Below are positions 54,133 through 62,900 of a stretch of DNA of 64,000 bases, one piece after another. The stretch is from Apoderus coryli (taxonomy: Eukaryota; Arthropoda; Insecta; Coleoptera; Attelabidae), in the NCBI GenBank assembly GCA_911728435.2, contig OU452216.1, forward strand, positions 5,406,342 to 5,470,341, given 5' to 3'. Under the pieces are notes generated by a model. It was not told the DNA's origin and did not search any database. It saw only the letters and a program-made list of their open reading frames with translations. The position numbers and the translations under genes were made by a program. The stretch's first letter is position 1. Each line of letters begins with the position of its first letter.

Positions 54133-56706
54133 TTATGTGATATTACTACACAGTCCTAATTGCTTCACAAATCTTGATAAAACCCCCACTGCATATGAAA
54201 TGTCTGATCTAGTACACTGTGCAGCATACATTATGCTCCCAATAGCTTCCTCAGAATTTTTAGGTTCTAGCATATTTAAGGATGCTTCACAGACAAAATT
54301 CTCATTAAAAATATTTCTGTTCGGCTTAGAAATTCGAGTGGTCCTGCGGCGTTCACTTTCTGGTAACTCGCCAGTTGATTCTGTGTCTTCTACACTTTTG
54401 TCAATTTTGATATCATGTTCTGATCTGCTTTCTTCGATTTCTATTTCTTCTGCCTCAGGATATTGTTGCTGTTGTTCTTTCCCCCCTTCAACAGTATTTT
54501 CGATAACTTCTAAATAGTGTTGAACTTCCTCTGGGAACAATTGATCAATATTTAGCTGCGAAGAAATACCGGATTCGTCTTTTGTTTTAAATACATACTC
54601 ATCTTCATAAAACGTCGCGTCTCTGGAAATTTTCAGTTTCTTTGTTTTTGGATGGATAAATCTGAAGCCTTTCGAACATTCGCTGTACCCAACGAAAATA
54701 TATTCTTCTGCTTTTCTATCAAATTTCTTGCGATTTTCTTTAGGTATATGTATCAGTGCTTTACAACCAAACACATGAAAGTATGAGACGGTTGGTTTCT
54801 TATTTGACCAGATTTCTTCAGGTGTATAATTTTTCAGTGCTTTTGTAGGGGCTCTGTTTTTCAAGTAGACGGCCGTATTTATCGCTTCTGCCCAAAACTC
54901 AGTAGGTAGTGATGACTCAATTAACATGGTTCGTGCATATTCGACTAACGTTCTGTTGAGTCTTTCAGCTACTCCGTTCTGCTGAGGTGAATATGGTACA
55001 GTTTTCTGATGATGTATTCCGTATTTTTTTAGGATACTCGAAAATCTATTGTTCACATATTCAGTGCCATTGTCTGTTCTGATGCACTTGATACGATGAC
55101 CAGTTTGATTTTCTACAAAATGTCTGTATTCTAAAAATTTATCTGCGAATTCATCTTTTGATTTAAGCATATAAACAAATGTCATTCTTGAAAAATCATC
55201 AGTGAAAGTCAAAAAATATTTTGCTCTACCTAGTGAATTTGTTTGCATTGGACCACGCAAATCGGAGTGAACCAATTCAAGTAAACAACTGGAACGATTA
55301 TTTTCAATGCTTCTGAATGGTGATCTGCTTAATTTTCCTTGAACACATACTTTACATCGATTGTTTTCCGCATTTAAATCAGTAAATTGAAGACCCGTTA
55401 CTAGATTTCGTAATATTTTCATACTTGCTGGATTTAAATGTCCAAGACGACGATGCCATAAGTTGTAGTTCTTATTATTCGCGGAATTTGCTTGAAGTAT
55501 AGACTGGTTTAGCTGATACATTCCATTTAATTCAGTGCCTGTTGCTAAAATATCTTCTTGCTTCAAGTAAATATTTTTCTCAGAAATTCGACAACCATTT
55601 TTCTTGTCAAAAATTACTGTTTTTCCTGTGCTTACAATTTTGCTCACTGACAGTAAATTTAGCTTTATTTCAGGAGCTAGTATAACATCTTTAATTGTAG
55701 CAATCCGCGTGTTCGGTAAACTAATTTCTACTTCGCCTTGACCAATACATTTCAAATTTTCTCCATTTGCGACAGCCAATTCTCTGTCACTAATGTACTG
55801 AAAATTTTGAATCAAATTTTTACTATTAGTAAAATGAGCTGTGGCACCAGAATCAATGTACCATTGGTCTTTCTTTGACTGGAAGTCTTCACACGCCATA
55901 GCAAAGTTTGCTTCAGGCTTTCTTTTTGGTTTTGGACAAACATTCGCTTTATGACTGTATTCATTACAATTGTAACAGCGTGGACCCTTAAATTTGCTAT
56001 GAGTTTTCTTACCATATCGATATTTTCCTGAAAATGCGGCTTCTTCTGAATTTGTTTTCTGATTATTACTTAAATTTTGAATATTTTCTTGAAGTAATAA
56101 ATTTTTAACAAATTCTGTCGTTGTGGTCTGTTTAGAGCCTTGTATACCCATGATTAGAGGTCTGTATTCATTTGGTAAACCGCCTAAAATAATCCCACCA
56201 ACAACATGATCTTTAAAGGGTTCGCCTATATTTTCTAGCTGTTCGGCAATTTTAATTATTCCACTTACATAAGCTTGCATAGATGAACACGTTTCAAATT
56301 TTGTTCTAAATAAACTTGAATATAATCCAACTAACCTTACGATTCCAGAATCCTCATACGCTCTTTGTGAATTTAACCAAGCTTCGGCTGAAGTTTTTGC
56401 TTTTCTCGTTTCTGACGCAGCATTCGGTTTAAGAGAAAGATTAATTTTTGCAAGAGCACGTTGATCTAATTCAGGATTTACTTCTTGATTAGGTTTTGGT
56501 TCAACACAACACCAGAGTCCGGCATCAATAAGAAAATTTTTCATCCAAAATTTCCATTCAGTATAATTAGTATTTCCTTCTAAATGTTTAAGTTCAGATA
56601 AACCGCCAACTGATGTACTAATTATAGTGGACTTATTTGTGTTCCTACCTTCAAGTTGTCTTCTTAAATCCTCAATTTGTTCTTGTAATTCTTCAGTAGT
56701 CGTCAT
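54133..56706 (-). CDS. Copia Gag-protease-integrase polyprotein with RT deleted
   Basis: 857 residues, open throughout. It starts MTTTEELQEQIEDLRRQLEG. Gag extends to a CCHC knuckle near residues 243-257 (CYNCNEYSHKANVC). Protease active site near 285 (WYIDSGATAHFT). Integrase zinc-binding part near 418 (LWHRRLGHLNP, then CKVCVQGK). Integrase core: TFTDDFSRMTF near 504, IRTDNGTEYV near 544, and SPQQNGVAERLNRTL with the Glu. The chain then runs to TTRISKPNRN and jumps near residue 820 to IGSIMYAAQCTRSDISYAV, which is normally just after the RT and before RNase H. RT with its YVDD box and most of RNase H are therefore missing, and the usual length of about 1,400 is cut to 857. Gag, protease and integrase all look usable. 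Confidence 0.92.
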   Translation of the reverse strand: MTTTEELQEQIEDLRRQLEGRNTNKSTIISTSVGGLSELKHLEGNTNYTEWKFWMKNFLIDAGLWCCVEPKPNQEVNPELDQRALAKINLSLKPNAASETRKAKTSAEAWLNSQRAYEDSGIVRLVGLYSSLFRTKFETCSSMQAYVSGIIKIAEQLENIGEPFKDHVVGGIILGGLPNEYRPLIMGIQGSKQTTTTEFVKNLLLQENIQNLSNNQKTNSEEAAFSGKYRYGKKTHSKFKGPRCYNCNEYSHKANVCPKPKRKPEANFAMACEDFQSKKDQWYIDSGATAHFTNSKNLIQNFQYISDRELAVANGENLKCIGQGEVEISLPNTRIATIKDVILAPEIKLNLLSVSKIVSTGKTVIFDKKNGCRISEKNIYLKQEDILATGTELNGMYQLNQSILQANSANNKNYNLWHRRLGHLNPASMKILRNLVTGLQFTDLNAENNRCKVCVQGKLSRSPFRSIENNRSSCLLELVHSDLRGPMQTNSLGRAKYFLTFTDDFSRMTFVYMLKSKDEFADKFLEYRHFVENQTGHRIKCIRTDNGTEYVNNRFSSILKKYGIHHQKTVPYSPQQNGVAERLNRTLVEYARTMLIESSLPTEFWAEAINTAVYLKNRAPTKALKNYTPEEIWSNKKPTVSYFHVFGCKALIHIPKENRKKFDRKAEEYIFVGYSECSKGFRFIHPKTKKLKISRDATFYEDEYVFKTKDESGISSQLNIDQLFPEEVQHYLEVIENTVEGGKEQQQQYPEAEEIEIEESRSEHDIKIDKSVEDTESTGELPESERRRTTRISKPNRNIFNENFVCEASLNMLEPKNSEEAIGSIMYAAQCTRSDISYAVGVLSRFVKQLGLCSNIT

Positions 56707-56863
56707 TTTTCAGAAAAAAAATTTGTCACTTTTTGATCGGAACTGTCAAATTTTTTTTAATTAATTTTCAAAGTTTTTTTTCTTCAAATTTCACTATATT
56801 CACACTTTTTACTTTTTAAACTAAATGTTCAACATTTTAAAATAACTTTGTAGGCCCATAACC

Positions 56864-57017
56864 TATTAGCAGAGTGCTTATTTGCAGTAAAGTTACGTTA
56901 CTGATGTTGACTGTTTAGAATATTTATTGACAACTTGTATTATCATACAACATATTAAAATATAATGTCACATAACATATACAGTGTGTATATCAATATA
57001 CAGTGTGTATTCTAACA
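56864..57017 (-). repeat. Copia 5' LTR
   Basis: 154 bp, same as the 3' LTR. The adjacent internal sequence at 56863-56853 is the complement of the tRNA-type primer site GGTTATGGGCC. Confidence 0.92.
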
Positions 57018-57022
57018 GTTAG

Positions 57023-57180
57023 GCGCTTGGGCTACGATCGTAGCCCACTCTAATTTGAAGCGAGATTACTAAGCGGTGGGAGACGCTACCTTCGCACGCC
57101 TTTTAGTAGCTGTTCGAGATATTTGAAGATTAATGTCCCTGGGCTACGAGTGTAGCCCACGCGACCAAAGTCGTAACAGT
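57023..57180 (+). promoter_or_regulatory. Sub-terminal palindromic repeats of the piggyBac-like element
   Basis: GGGCTACGATCGTAGCCC (57029-57046) is a perfect 18-bp palindrome. GGGCTACGAGTGTAGCCC followed by ACGCGACCA lies at 57143-57169, and the right end has GGGCTACTATTGTAGCCC followed by GCGCGACCA at 57848-57874. Matching repeats near both ends suggest transposase binding sites; this is inference. Confidence 0.6.
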
Positions 57181-57182
57181 TT

Positions 57183-57301
57183 TTATAAAAGCATTTTATT
57201 AGTGTTTCCTTAATTTTTTCGTTTTACAAAAATATTTTTTGGTGAGTAACACTTACTTAATGTAGTACTTATATTTTAATAATTTTACTGACATTTTTAG
57301 A
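57183..57301 (+). promoter_or_regulatory. Probable promoter and 5'-UTR intron of the piggyBac-like gene
   Basis: TTTATAAAAG at 57181-57190 is a good TATA box. A likely intron runs from GTGAGTAACAC at about 57242 to the acceptor ATTTTTAG at 57300, shortly before the ATG at 57324. Confidence 0.5.
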
Positions 57302-57323
57302 CCCAGAGAAAAGAAAAAACATC

Positions 57324-57506
57324 ATGTCGCTGTCTAAAAAAAGACGTGTGGAAACAAACGATCCAGAGGTTTTGTTGAAATGGTTTGAAGAAGTTTCGAG
57401 TGGAGAGGAAGAAAATGCCGAAGATGAAGATCCAGAAGAGTTTGAAGAAGATATTTTAACTCAGAGCGATCATAATTCTGTCTATGTTGGCTGCCTGACC
57501 GATTAA
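57324..57506 (+). CDS. Acidic N-terminal remnant of a piggyBac-like transposase
   Basis: 60 residues: MSLSKKRRVETNDPEVLLKW, then an acidic stretch (SGEEENAEDEDPEEFEED) and a stop. Position (after the promoter and intron of a TTAA-flanked element) and the acidic, Ser-rich composition fit the disordered N-terminus of piggyBac transposases. No DDE domain follows within the element, so it is a non-autonomous derivative. Composition alone could not identify it; the context does. Confidence 0.55.
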   Translation: MSLSKKRRVETNDPEVLLKWFEEVSSGEEENAEDEDPEEFEEDILTQSDHNSVYVGCLTD

Positions 57507-57913
57507 AACTTTGTCCTTTTTTTGCAACTTTGTATTTCACTTTGCGTGCAGTGTAGGTAATGTTTTTTGTTGCAGTTTATATTTAGGTATCTGTTTTTTA
57601 TATTATTTTAGCATAAATTTTGTTATGGTTTTATTTATAAATAAAATAACGTTGTTTTTTTTAGTTAATTTATTTTTTAATGTAAGTATGCGATTAAATA
57701 ATAATGTTTTTATATTTTGTTTTCTAAAGCCCATAGATCAATATTTTTTTTATATTGTTGTAGGTATTCCCTGTATTAATATAACATATATTAACAAAAG
57801 GTTGTATTATTTTCATTTTTAATAGTAAAATTATTCAAAATTCAAATGGGCTACTATTGTAGCCCGCGCGACCAACCTAGTGACAAAACACCACGCGCCT
57901 AACGAAGGGTTAA

Positions 57914-58585
57914 GTGTCCAATAACTGGGTGGTTTACCCTACAATTTTTTGAAATTTTTAGTTTTTCAGGGTTTCTTCATGAATATCTTTAAGAGGATTG
58001 CAACTGATTCTATTGGTGAGTATCTAAAATGCAGTTAATTTCAGTACCTATCTAATTACTTTATCTTTCACATAATGCATCTATATTTCGGCTCGCTGAA
58101 CATTCTACTACTAATACTACCCTGCTAACAAATATACGGCATCAATTTGCATATATTACCTTTCTGCACAAAATCCTTTACAAATGCAGTTGATGTAATT
58201 CTGTTAAATCGAAACGAAACAACTATTTAAGTTACCGTAACAGCCACTGAACATTATTTTAGTAAATCCCTTTAAAGGTTTTTTTTTTTGGAAACACTTA
58301 AATCGAACTAATGGACTATTTTTATGCACATTATCTAACAAATTTGCATACGAAAATTAAATAGATCGTTTACACTACGTAGGTACCTATCCACTTAAAT
58401 TATCAATGCATAACACTTTCGGAATTTTATTAGGAAATTCTTTCAGCGCAATAATGTAGTGGATTTTCGTTGGATATAAATATGCTACAAAATTTAGCAA
58501 ATAACATCGGCTAATAATTTAAGATTATTATATACAGGGTTATTCATATAATGTATTTATTTCTTGCGAAAACGCAAAAAGACGT
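57914..58585. other. Unassigned AT-rich DNA
   Basis: Contains a lone mariner-type end (TATACAGGGTTATTC near 58531). No gene recognised. Confidence 0.35.
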
Positions 58586-58588
58586 CAA

Positions 58589-58918
58589 TTGGTTTTGACT
58601 TCTTTATTCTTTCATAACGACATCGAGAAATGCTGGACCAACATCAAAAATGCTTTTGAAAGCGCCAATAACACCTATCTACTAAAAGAGAACACCGTAA
58701 TAAGAAATGAGTGGATGAACGCGGAAATACTAGGACTGATGGAAAAACGCAGACAATGTAAGATTCATAAAGACTCAACTGGCTACCGGCACTATCAGAG
58801 AAGAATTCACAATCAAATCAGAACTGCGAAGGAGAAATGGCTTGAGGACCGATGTGCGGGAGCTGAACATCTTACCCGAATAGGCGATAGCTTTCATCTC
58901 CATAAGAATTTTTCTGTA
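58589..58918 (+). pseudogene. Linker fragment of the endonuclease-RT LINE family
   Basis: About 100 residues: DIEKCWTNIKNAFESAN, NEWMNAEILGLMEKRRQCKI, RRIHNQIRTAKEKWLEDRCA and GDSFHLHKN. The 850-3049 LINE has the corresponding stretch (SWMTFEILSMMDERRKLKTQ, GKIRIAKNEWLKGECEV and DDRNLHKKLKEM) between endonuclease and RT. The open frame continues to 59059, but beyond about 58918 it runs into the fold-back repeat and is not LINE coding. Confidence 0.7.
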
Positions 58919-58954
58919 GTAAATTCATTAGTTACGAGTTTACTACACAGAAAA

Positions 58955-59513
58955 AAAACCTTGGTTCAGATAGATAAAAAACGTAAGCACCACAGGGACA
59001 GCCAAAACCTTGTCTACCCCTTCAAGAAAAATTTACTGGATAGACATTATGTCATTTAGATAATATTCTTGAATAGTTTACATATGCTTCTTGTCTAAAA
59101 GAGACAAACACTTTTTGTCATTTAAATAAAAATATATTGTATGCCAGCAAAGTTTATTAGTAATTTTAGTAATGTAGAAAAATTTACTGGATAGACATTA
59201 TGTCATTTAGAGAATATTCTTGAATAGTTTACATATGCTCCTTGTCTGGGAGAGACAAACACTATTTGTCATTTAAATAAAAGTATATTGTATGCTAGCA
59301 AAGTTTACTAGTTATTTTAGTGATGATACTTTAATGTCTATCCAGTAAATTTTTCTACATTACTAAAATAACTAATAAACTTTGCTAACATACAATATAT
59401 TTTTATTTAAATGACAAATAGTGTCTCTCTTCTAGTAATTTTTTCTAGAAGGGGTAGACAAGATTTGGGGCTCCCTGTGGTGCTTACGTTTTTTTATCTG
59501 AACCACCATCAGG
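58955..59513. repeat. Fold-back element with internal direct and inverted repeats
   Basis: The outer arms pair: 58955-59022 (ends CTTGTCTACCCCTTC) with 59453-59513 (starts GGGGTAGACAAG), including CGTAAGCACCACAGGGA and its complement. Inside are two direct copies of a ~150-bp unit (from GAAAAATTTACTGGATAGAC near 59027 and 59177) and one inverted copy (about 59331-59440). Non-coding. No target duplication resolved. Confidence 0.8.
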
Positions 59514-59839
59514 TTTTTAGTGCGACTCTTATTTATTTATTTTTTTAAAATAAACTTAAGCCTACTGAAAATCTTGTATTAGATATAAGTAATATAAGCT
59601 AGGTATATACTCGTATAGTCAAACTTCAATCTACACATGTTAAAGTGGGTAGGTATAATGCGGCTGAATCCTTTGCCGGAATTCCTGAGAATATTGCTCA
59701 GCACATAAACAACTAGGGTTGGTTGATCTTGGAAACGGTCGGAGTGACAATGTCGGTTAACTTAGAGAAAAGTTGTACAATTTAAACACCTTTTAAATGG
59801 TGTTTTCAAAAGTAAAGTAAATTTAGCAGTTTTCGAGAA

Positions 59840-60425
59840 TTTCTTAAAAATCAATTTTTTGCGATATTAGTTTTTATTGATTTCAGACATTATTTTTACA
59901 GATATATAAAAAAAATGAAAAGCACTTTCTCATTGTTGCTTTTTGAGGAGACTCAATAAAATTCTTTCGACGTTAATCAAAATTATTTATTATTATTTGC
60001 CAATTTATTTCTGTCAGCACATTTTATTCTGTACGCAGTTTTTTCAATTTAGTTAAAATTTTTGTGCTTTTTGAAATTATTAAAGAAACGCCTTTCTTTC
60101 TTTACGCAAAATAAGTGCCAAACTATGGCGGTTTTTCTTGAAGTTTAAATAACAGCTAAAAATACTGAAAACTTGTTGAAACCATTCCGTTACATCTATT
60201 TTTGTTTTGAAAATGGCTTTAAATTTAACAATAAAAATCGAGGGCCATATTTAAAAAATCGAAGTTGATGGTTTTTCAAAAACGAAACGTCGTAATGAAA
60301 ATTTATAAACGCTATATTATTTTCATAAAAAAGTAACAATGAGAGCTTTTAAGTTTTTTATATAAGTAAAAATAATGTCAGAAATCAATAAAAACTAAAA
60401 TCGCAAAAAAATTGCATTTTCTTAA
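59840..60425. repeat. Inverted-repeat element, ~585 bp
   Basis: About 59840-59945 (contains TTAGTTTTTATTGATTTCAG then ACATTATTTTTAC) is mirrored at about 60325-60425. The arms are about 100 bp and AT-rich with several differences. The interior is non-coding. Confidence 0.65.
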
Positions 60426-60429
60426 AAAA

Positions 60430-61120
60430 ATACGGCCTTGTAAAATATAGTTTATACCTAATTCATTTTCTACTATAAATATTATACATTTCAAGATCTA
60501 CTAACTAGGTACTAGGTAGTTATCTAATTTGGGGACACATAAACCTAAAATGTAAGTATTGGCTATTTAAAAAAAAATCGAGTTTTTCCGAAAAACAATG
60601 ACGCTGAAACAAACAAAAAATTATCAAAGAAACTTTAGATTCCTTATGAGGAAACTAAGTAAAATAACAGATTCTACCGGTACGTACGAGGAATGATAAG
60701 ACAATTCCAATCCACAACTCCTAATTCACAGACATTGGTAAAATGGTAAACAAATCAATACATACCTACCTTTACAAAAGAAAGAAAAAAGTCATACCTA
60801 GCTAAAATATTTATGTAACTTCTTTTGAAAAACTGCATTAATTTGCTAAAAATTAATCCGTCCCTGGCAAATTAAATATATTATCGTGAACCCATCTAAA
60901 CTATTGTTTACTTGCTGTAAATGGAGGAATACCATATTAAGATTGATTAAATTAGAAAAAGTATTTTAAATTAGGATTAAGTACCTACTAAATAATACGT
61001 AACTAGATAGGTATCTATTGCCAAAGATTATATCTGATATTGCCATGAAATAAGATTGTTTGCATTGGTCGTAAAATTATAAAAATAAATAATTAAATAA
61101 TAATTATTATAATTTACTTA
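60430..61120. other. Unassigned DNA, possibly the intron after the candidate SAM exon
   Basis: AT-rich. On the - strand it would be the start of the intron following the donor at 61121-61120. No second exon recognised. Confidence 0.3.
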
Positions 61121-61121
61121 C

Positions 61122-61185
61122 CGAGAAAAGTAACAACGAGCTCCCCCAGATTCCAGCTAATTAATATTTCTTTTGTTTCCTCCAT
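61122..61185 (-). CDS. Candidate first coding exon with a SAM-like helix
   Basis: Seen: on the - strand an ATG at 61185 in a strong context (ATAACAATGG) opens 21 codons and one base, then a consensus donor (CTCG/GTAAGTAA at 61122/61121). It reads MEETKEILISWNLGELVVTF L. Family knowledge: in many insect proteins of unknown function, a SAM-like domain begins with a short M-E-x-x-x-x-I-L-x-x-W-x-L-x-x-L-x-x-x-F helix and the next exon supplies the E-N-x-I-D part. The fit of start context, codon phase and donor is good, but the exon is short. The following exon was not found, so the gene and its function stay open. It would be a separate - strand gene nested in, or downstream of, the receptor locus. 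Confidence 0.5.
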
Positions 61186-62900
61186 TGTTATTAATAATAT
61201 ATGAATATTTAACAAAACTCAACACACCAAACTAATCACTAAGTACACTTAATTATGTTGGACGCACATTGGTATAATACATATCTGTTACTGTCTGTAT
61301 ACCTAGTTCGTCCTCACCACTTGTAGAAATTGGGATATCAATATCTAGGTATATACTTACTATCAATAAATCAAAATTTAATATATTAAATTAAAATATC
61401 TTCAGATTAGAACACCAAATAACTAGATCCTAGTTAGAGCGACGCCAAGACTCTAATCAAAAAATACCAAAATGAAACCCCCTCCCTCTACACCAAGTGA
61501 GACGCGCTAGGTACAACGTGGTACACATAGAAGATGTTATTGTCGGCACCTGCTTCTACAAAGGGTTTTAGGTACATGGACTAGCAGCGGGGACAAACAC
61601 ATTAGGTAGAACGGGGAATAACCGTTGGCTGGAATAGAATGACGACTTATGTAGACAACTATAGGTTCCCATCTCTACCAGATAAAATAATTCGATAGGT
61701 ATTTTGGAGGATAGAAATTTTGTAAATGAGAAGTATTAGGTAAAATAACTATTACACAGATTTAATTAAATCAGTGCCTATTTTAGCTATGTACTTACTT
61801 AGTTGTTAAAATCTTATTTATACTTAAATATTATAATGCACATACCTAGGTCCATTAATATACTAAAGCAGATAAATAAAATTTATAGGTAGGTAGGTAT
61901 ATGTTCCTATTAGAACTAATTTAGTTTTGGGTTACCTCATTAAGTATTTTCTTAATAATAATAGCTACACCTAAGTGGGTACGTATGGAAATCTGTAGGT
62001 GTACAATACCTAATTCAAACAGAATACCGAACTCATTTAGCGCAAATAAAATTTTATATAGGTTCACAATTTGAAATCTTATTTAACTAATGCACATACA
62101 AGTCTCGTTTAGATGAGAAGATATCAGCTTAGCAGGAAAAATTGTCGTTTTTAGATAATGTAGTTACTCATACTTGATAACTACATTTACTACTTTAACA
62201 AAAATTTTGCGAAAACTAGCAAATTCACCTCTAAATAATATTTTTTATTTGGATAAACCAAGTTTTTTTTTTTCTGTGTAGAATCTATTTTTAATGACCC
62301 ATGGATAAAAAATATTTGCAACATATTGAAAGGAACTTTCACCGGTTATGCAGCTCGATTATCGAAATGTACATAAAAAGGACACACTGATCTTAATTAT
62401 GACACCCTATGTCACAAGTTATGTACCATAGGCGTCCGTCAAACCTCACCAAAATATTACTTTTACACTCAAATATACATCAGTTTATTTTTTTATATTT
62501 CTTGCAAAAAGCACATCCTGTGGAAATTATACAAAAATTTATTGTTTCATTTTGATTAGTAGAATTATACAAGTACCATATAATCGGAAAATAATTAATT
62601 AATGATGCTTTTTAACAGTTGTTCAAAGCGAGTGAACATAAATCGCCTTGGATATATTTATATGACAGGGATTTATTTATGTGTTAACAGTCAATTAAAA
62701 AACCATGTTCCACCAATGCAATGCTTTCTGCTTCTGTTTGGTGAGTGGGTGAAGTACATTATAAATTAGTTCCTGTAAATATTGCAGGAAATGCATCTCA
62801 AATTCATTTTAGAATATCATTTTTCTTCCTACACATACATTTTGCGAAAGGTATTTTAATAGTCGACTACCACAAAATAAACAGGCTGTTTTTATACCTC
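61186..62900. other. Possible promoter side of the SAM-like exon, then unassigned DNA
   Basis: On the - strand, 61300-61186 would be the 5' untranslated region, with GTATTATACC near 61275 as a weak TATA-like box. Beyond it the DNA is AT-rich with many GGTAGGTA motifs. CATAGGCGTCCGT near 62430 is a stray copy of the phrase in the 32803-34300 array. No gene recognised. Confidence 0.3.

Larger units (their letters stand above)
53971..57017 (-). mobile_element. Copia LTR retrotransposon, RT-deleted, with apparently identical LTRs
   Basis: Both LTRs are 154 bp and look identical by eye. GTTAG flanks both sides (53966-53970 and 57018-57022) as a 5-bp target duplication. On the - strand the 5' LTR is followed by GGTTATGGGCC, the primer-binding text used by Copia (initiator tRNA-Met internal region). 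The 3' LTR is preceded by AAAGTGGGGG, a polypurine tract. The internal region is one long ORF lacking reverse transcriptase. Confidence 0.92.
53956..57913 (+). mobile_element. piggyBac-like element interrupted by Copia
   Basis: TTAA at 53956-53959 followed by CCCTTCGTTAG; at the right GCGCCTAACGAAGGG followed by TTAA at 57910-57913. With the Copia removed, the left end reads CCCTTCGTTAGGCGC, the complement of the right end. Its net length is about 0.9 kb. It keeps a TATA box, a small intron and a short N-terminal coding part of a transposase, but the catalytic domain is absent. Sub-terminal repeats with GGGCTAC...GTAGCCC occur at 57029, 57143 and 57848. Confidence 0.8.

Noticed and set aside
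54110..54517. 135-residue + strand frame
   Set aside because: Antisense of the Copia polyprotein.
57511..57822. 103-residue + strand frame after the piggyBac remnant
   Set aside because: Extremely Phe/Ile/Tyr-rich translation of AT-rich DNA; no DDE motif.
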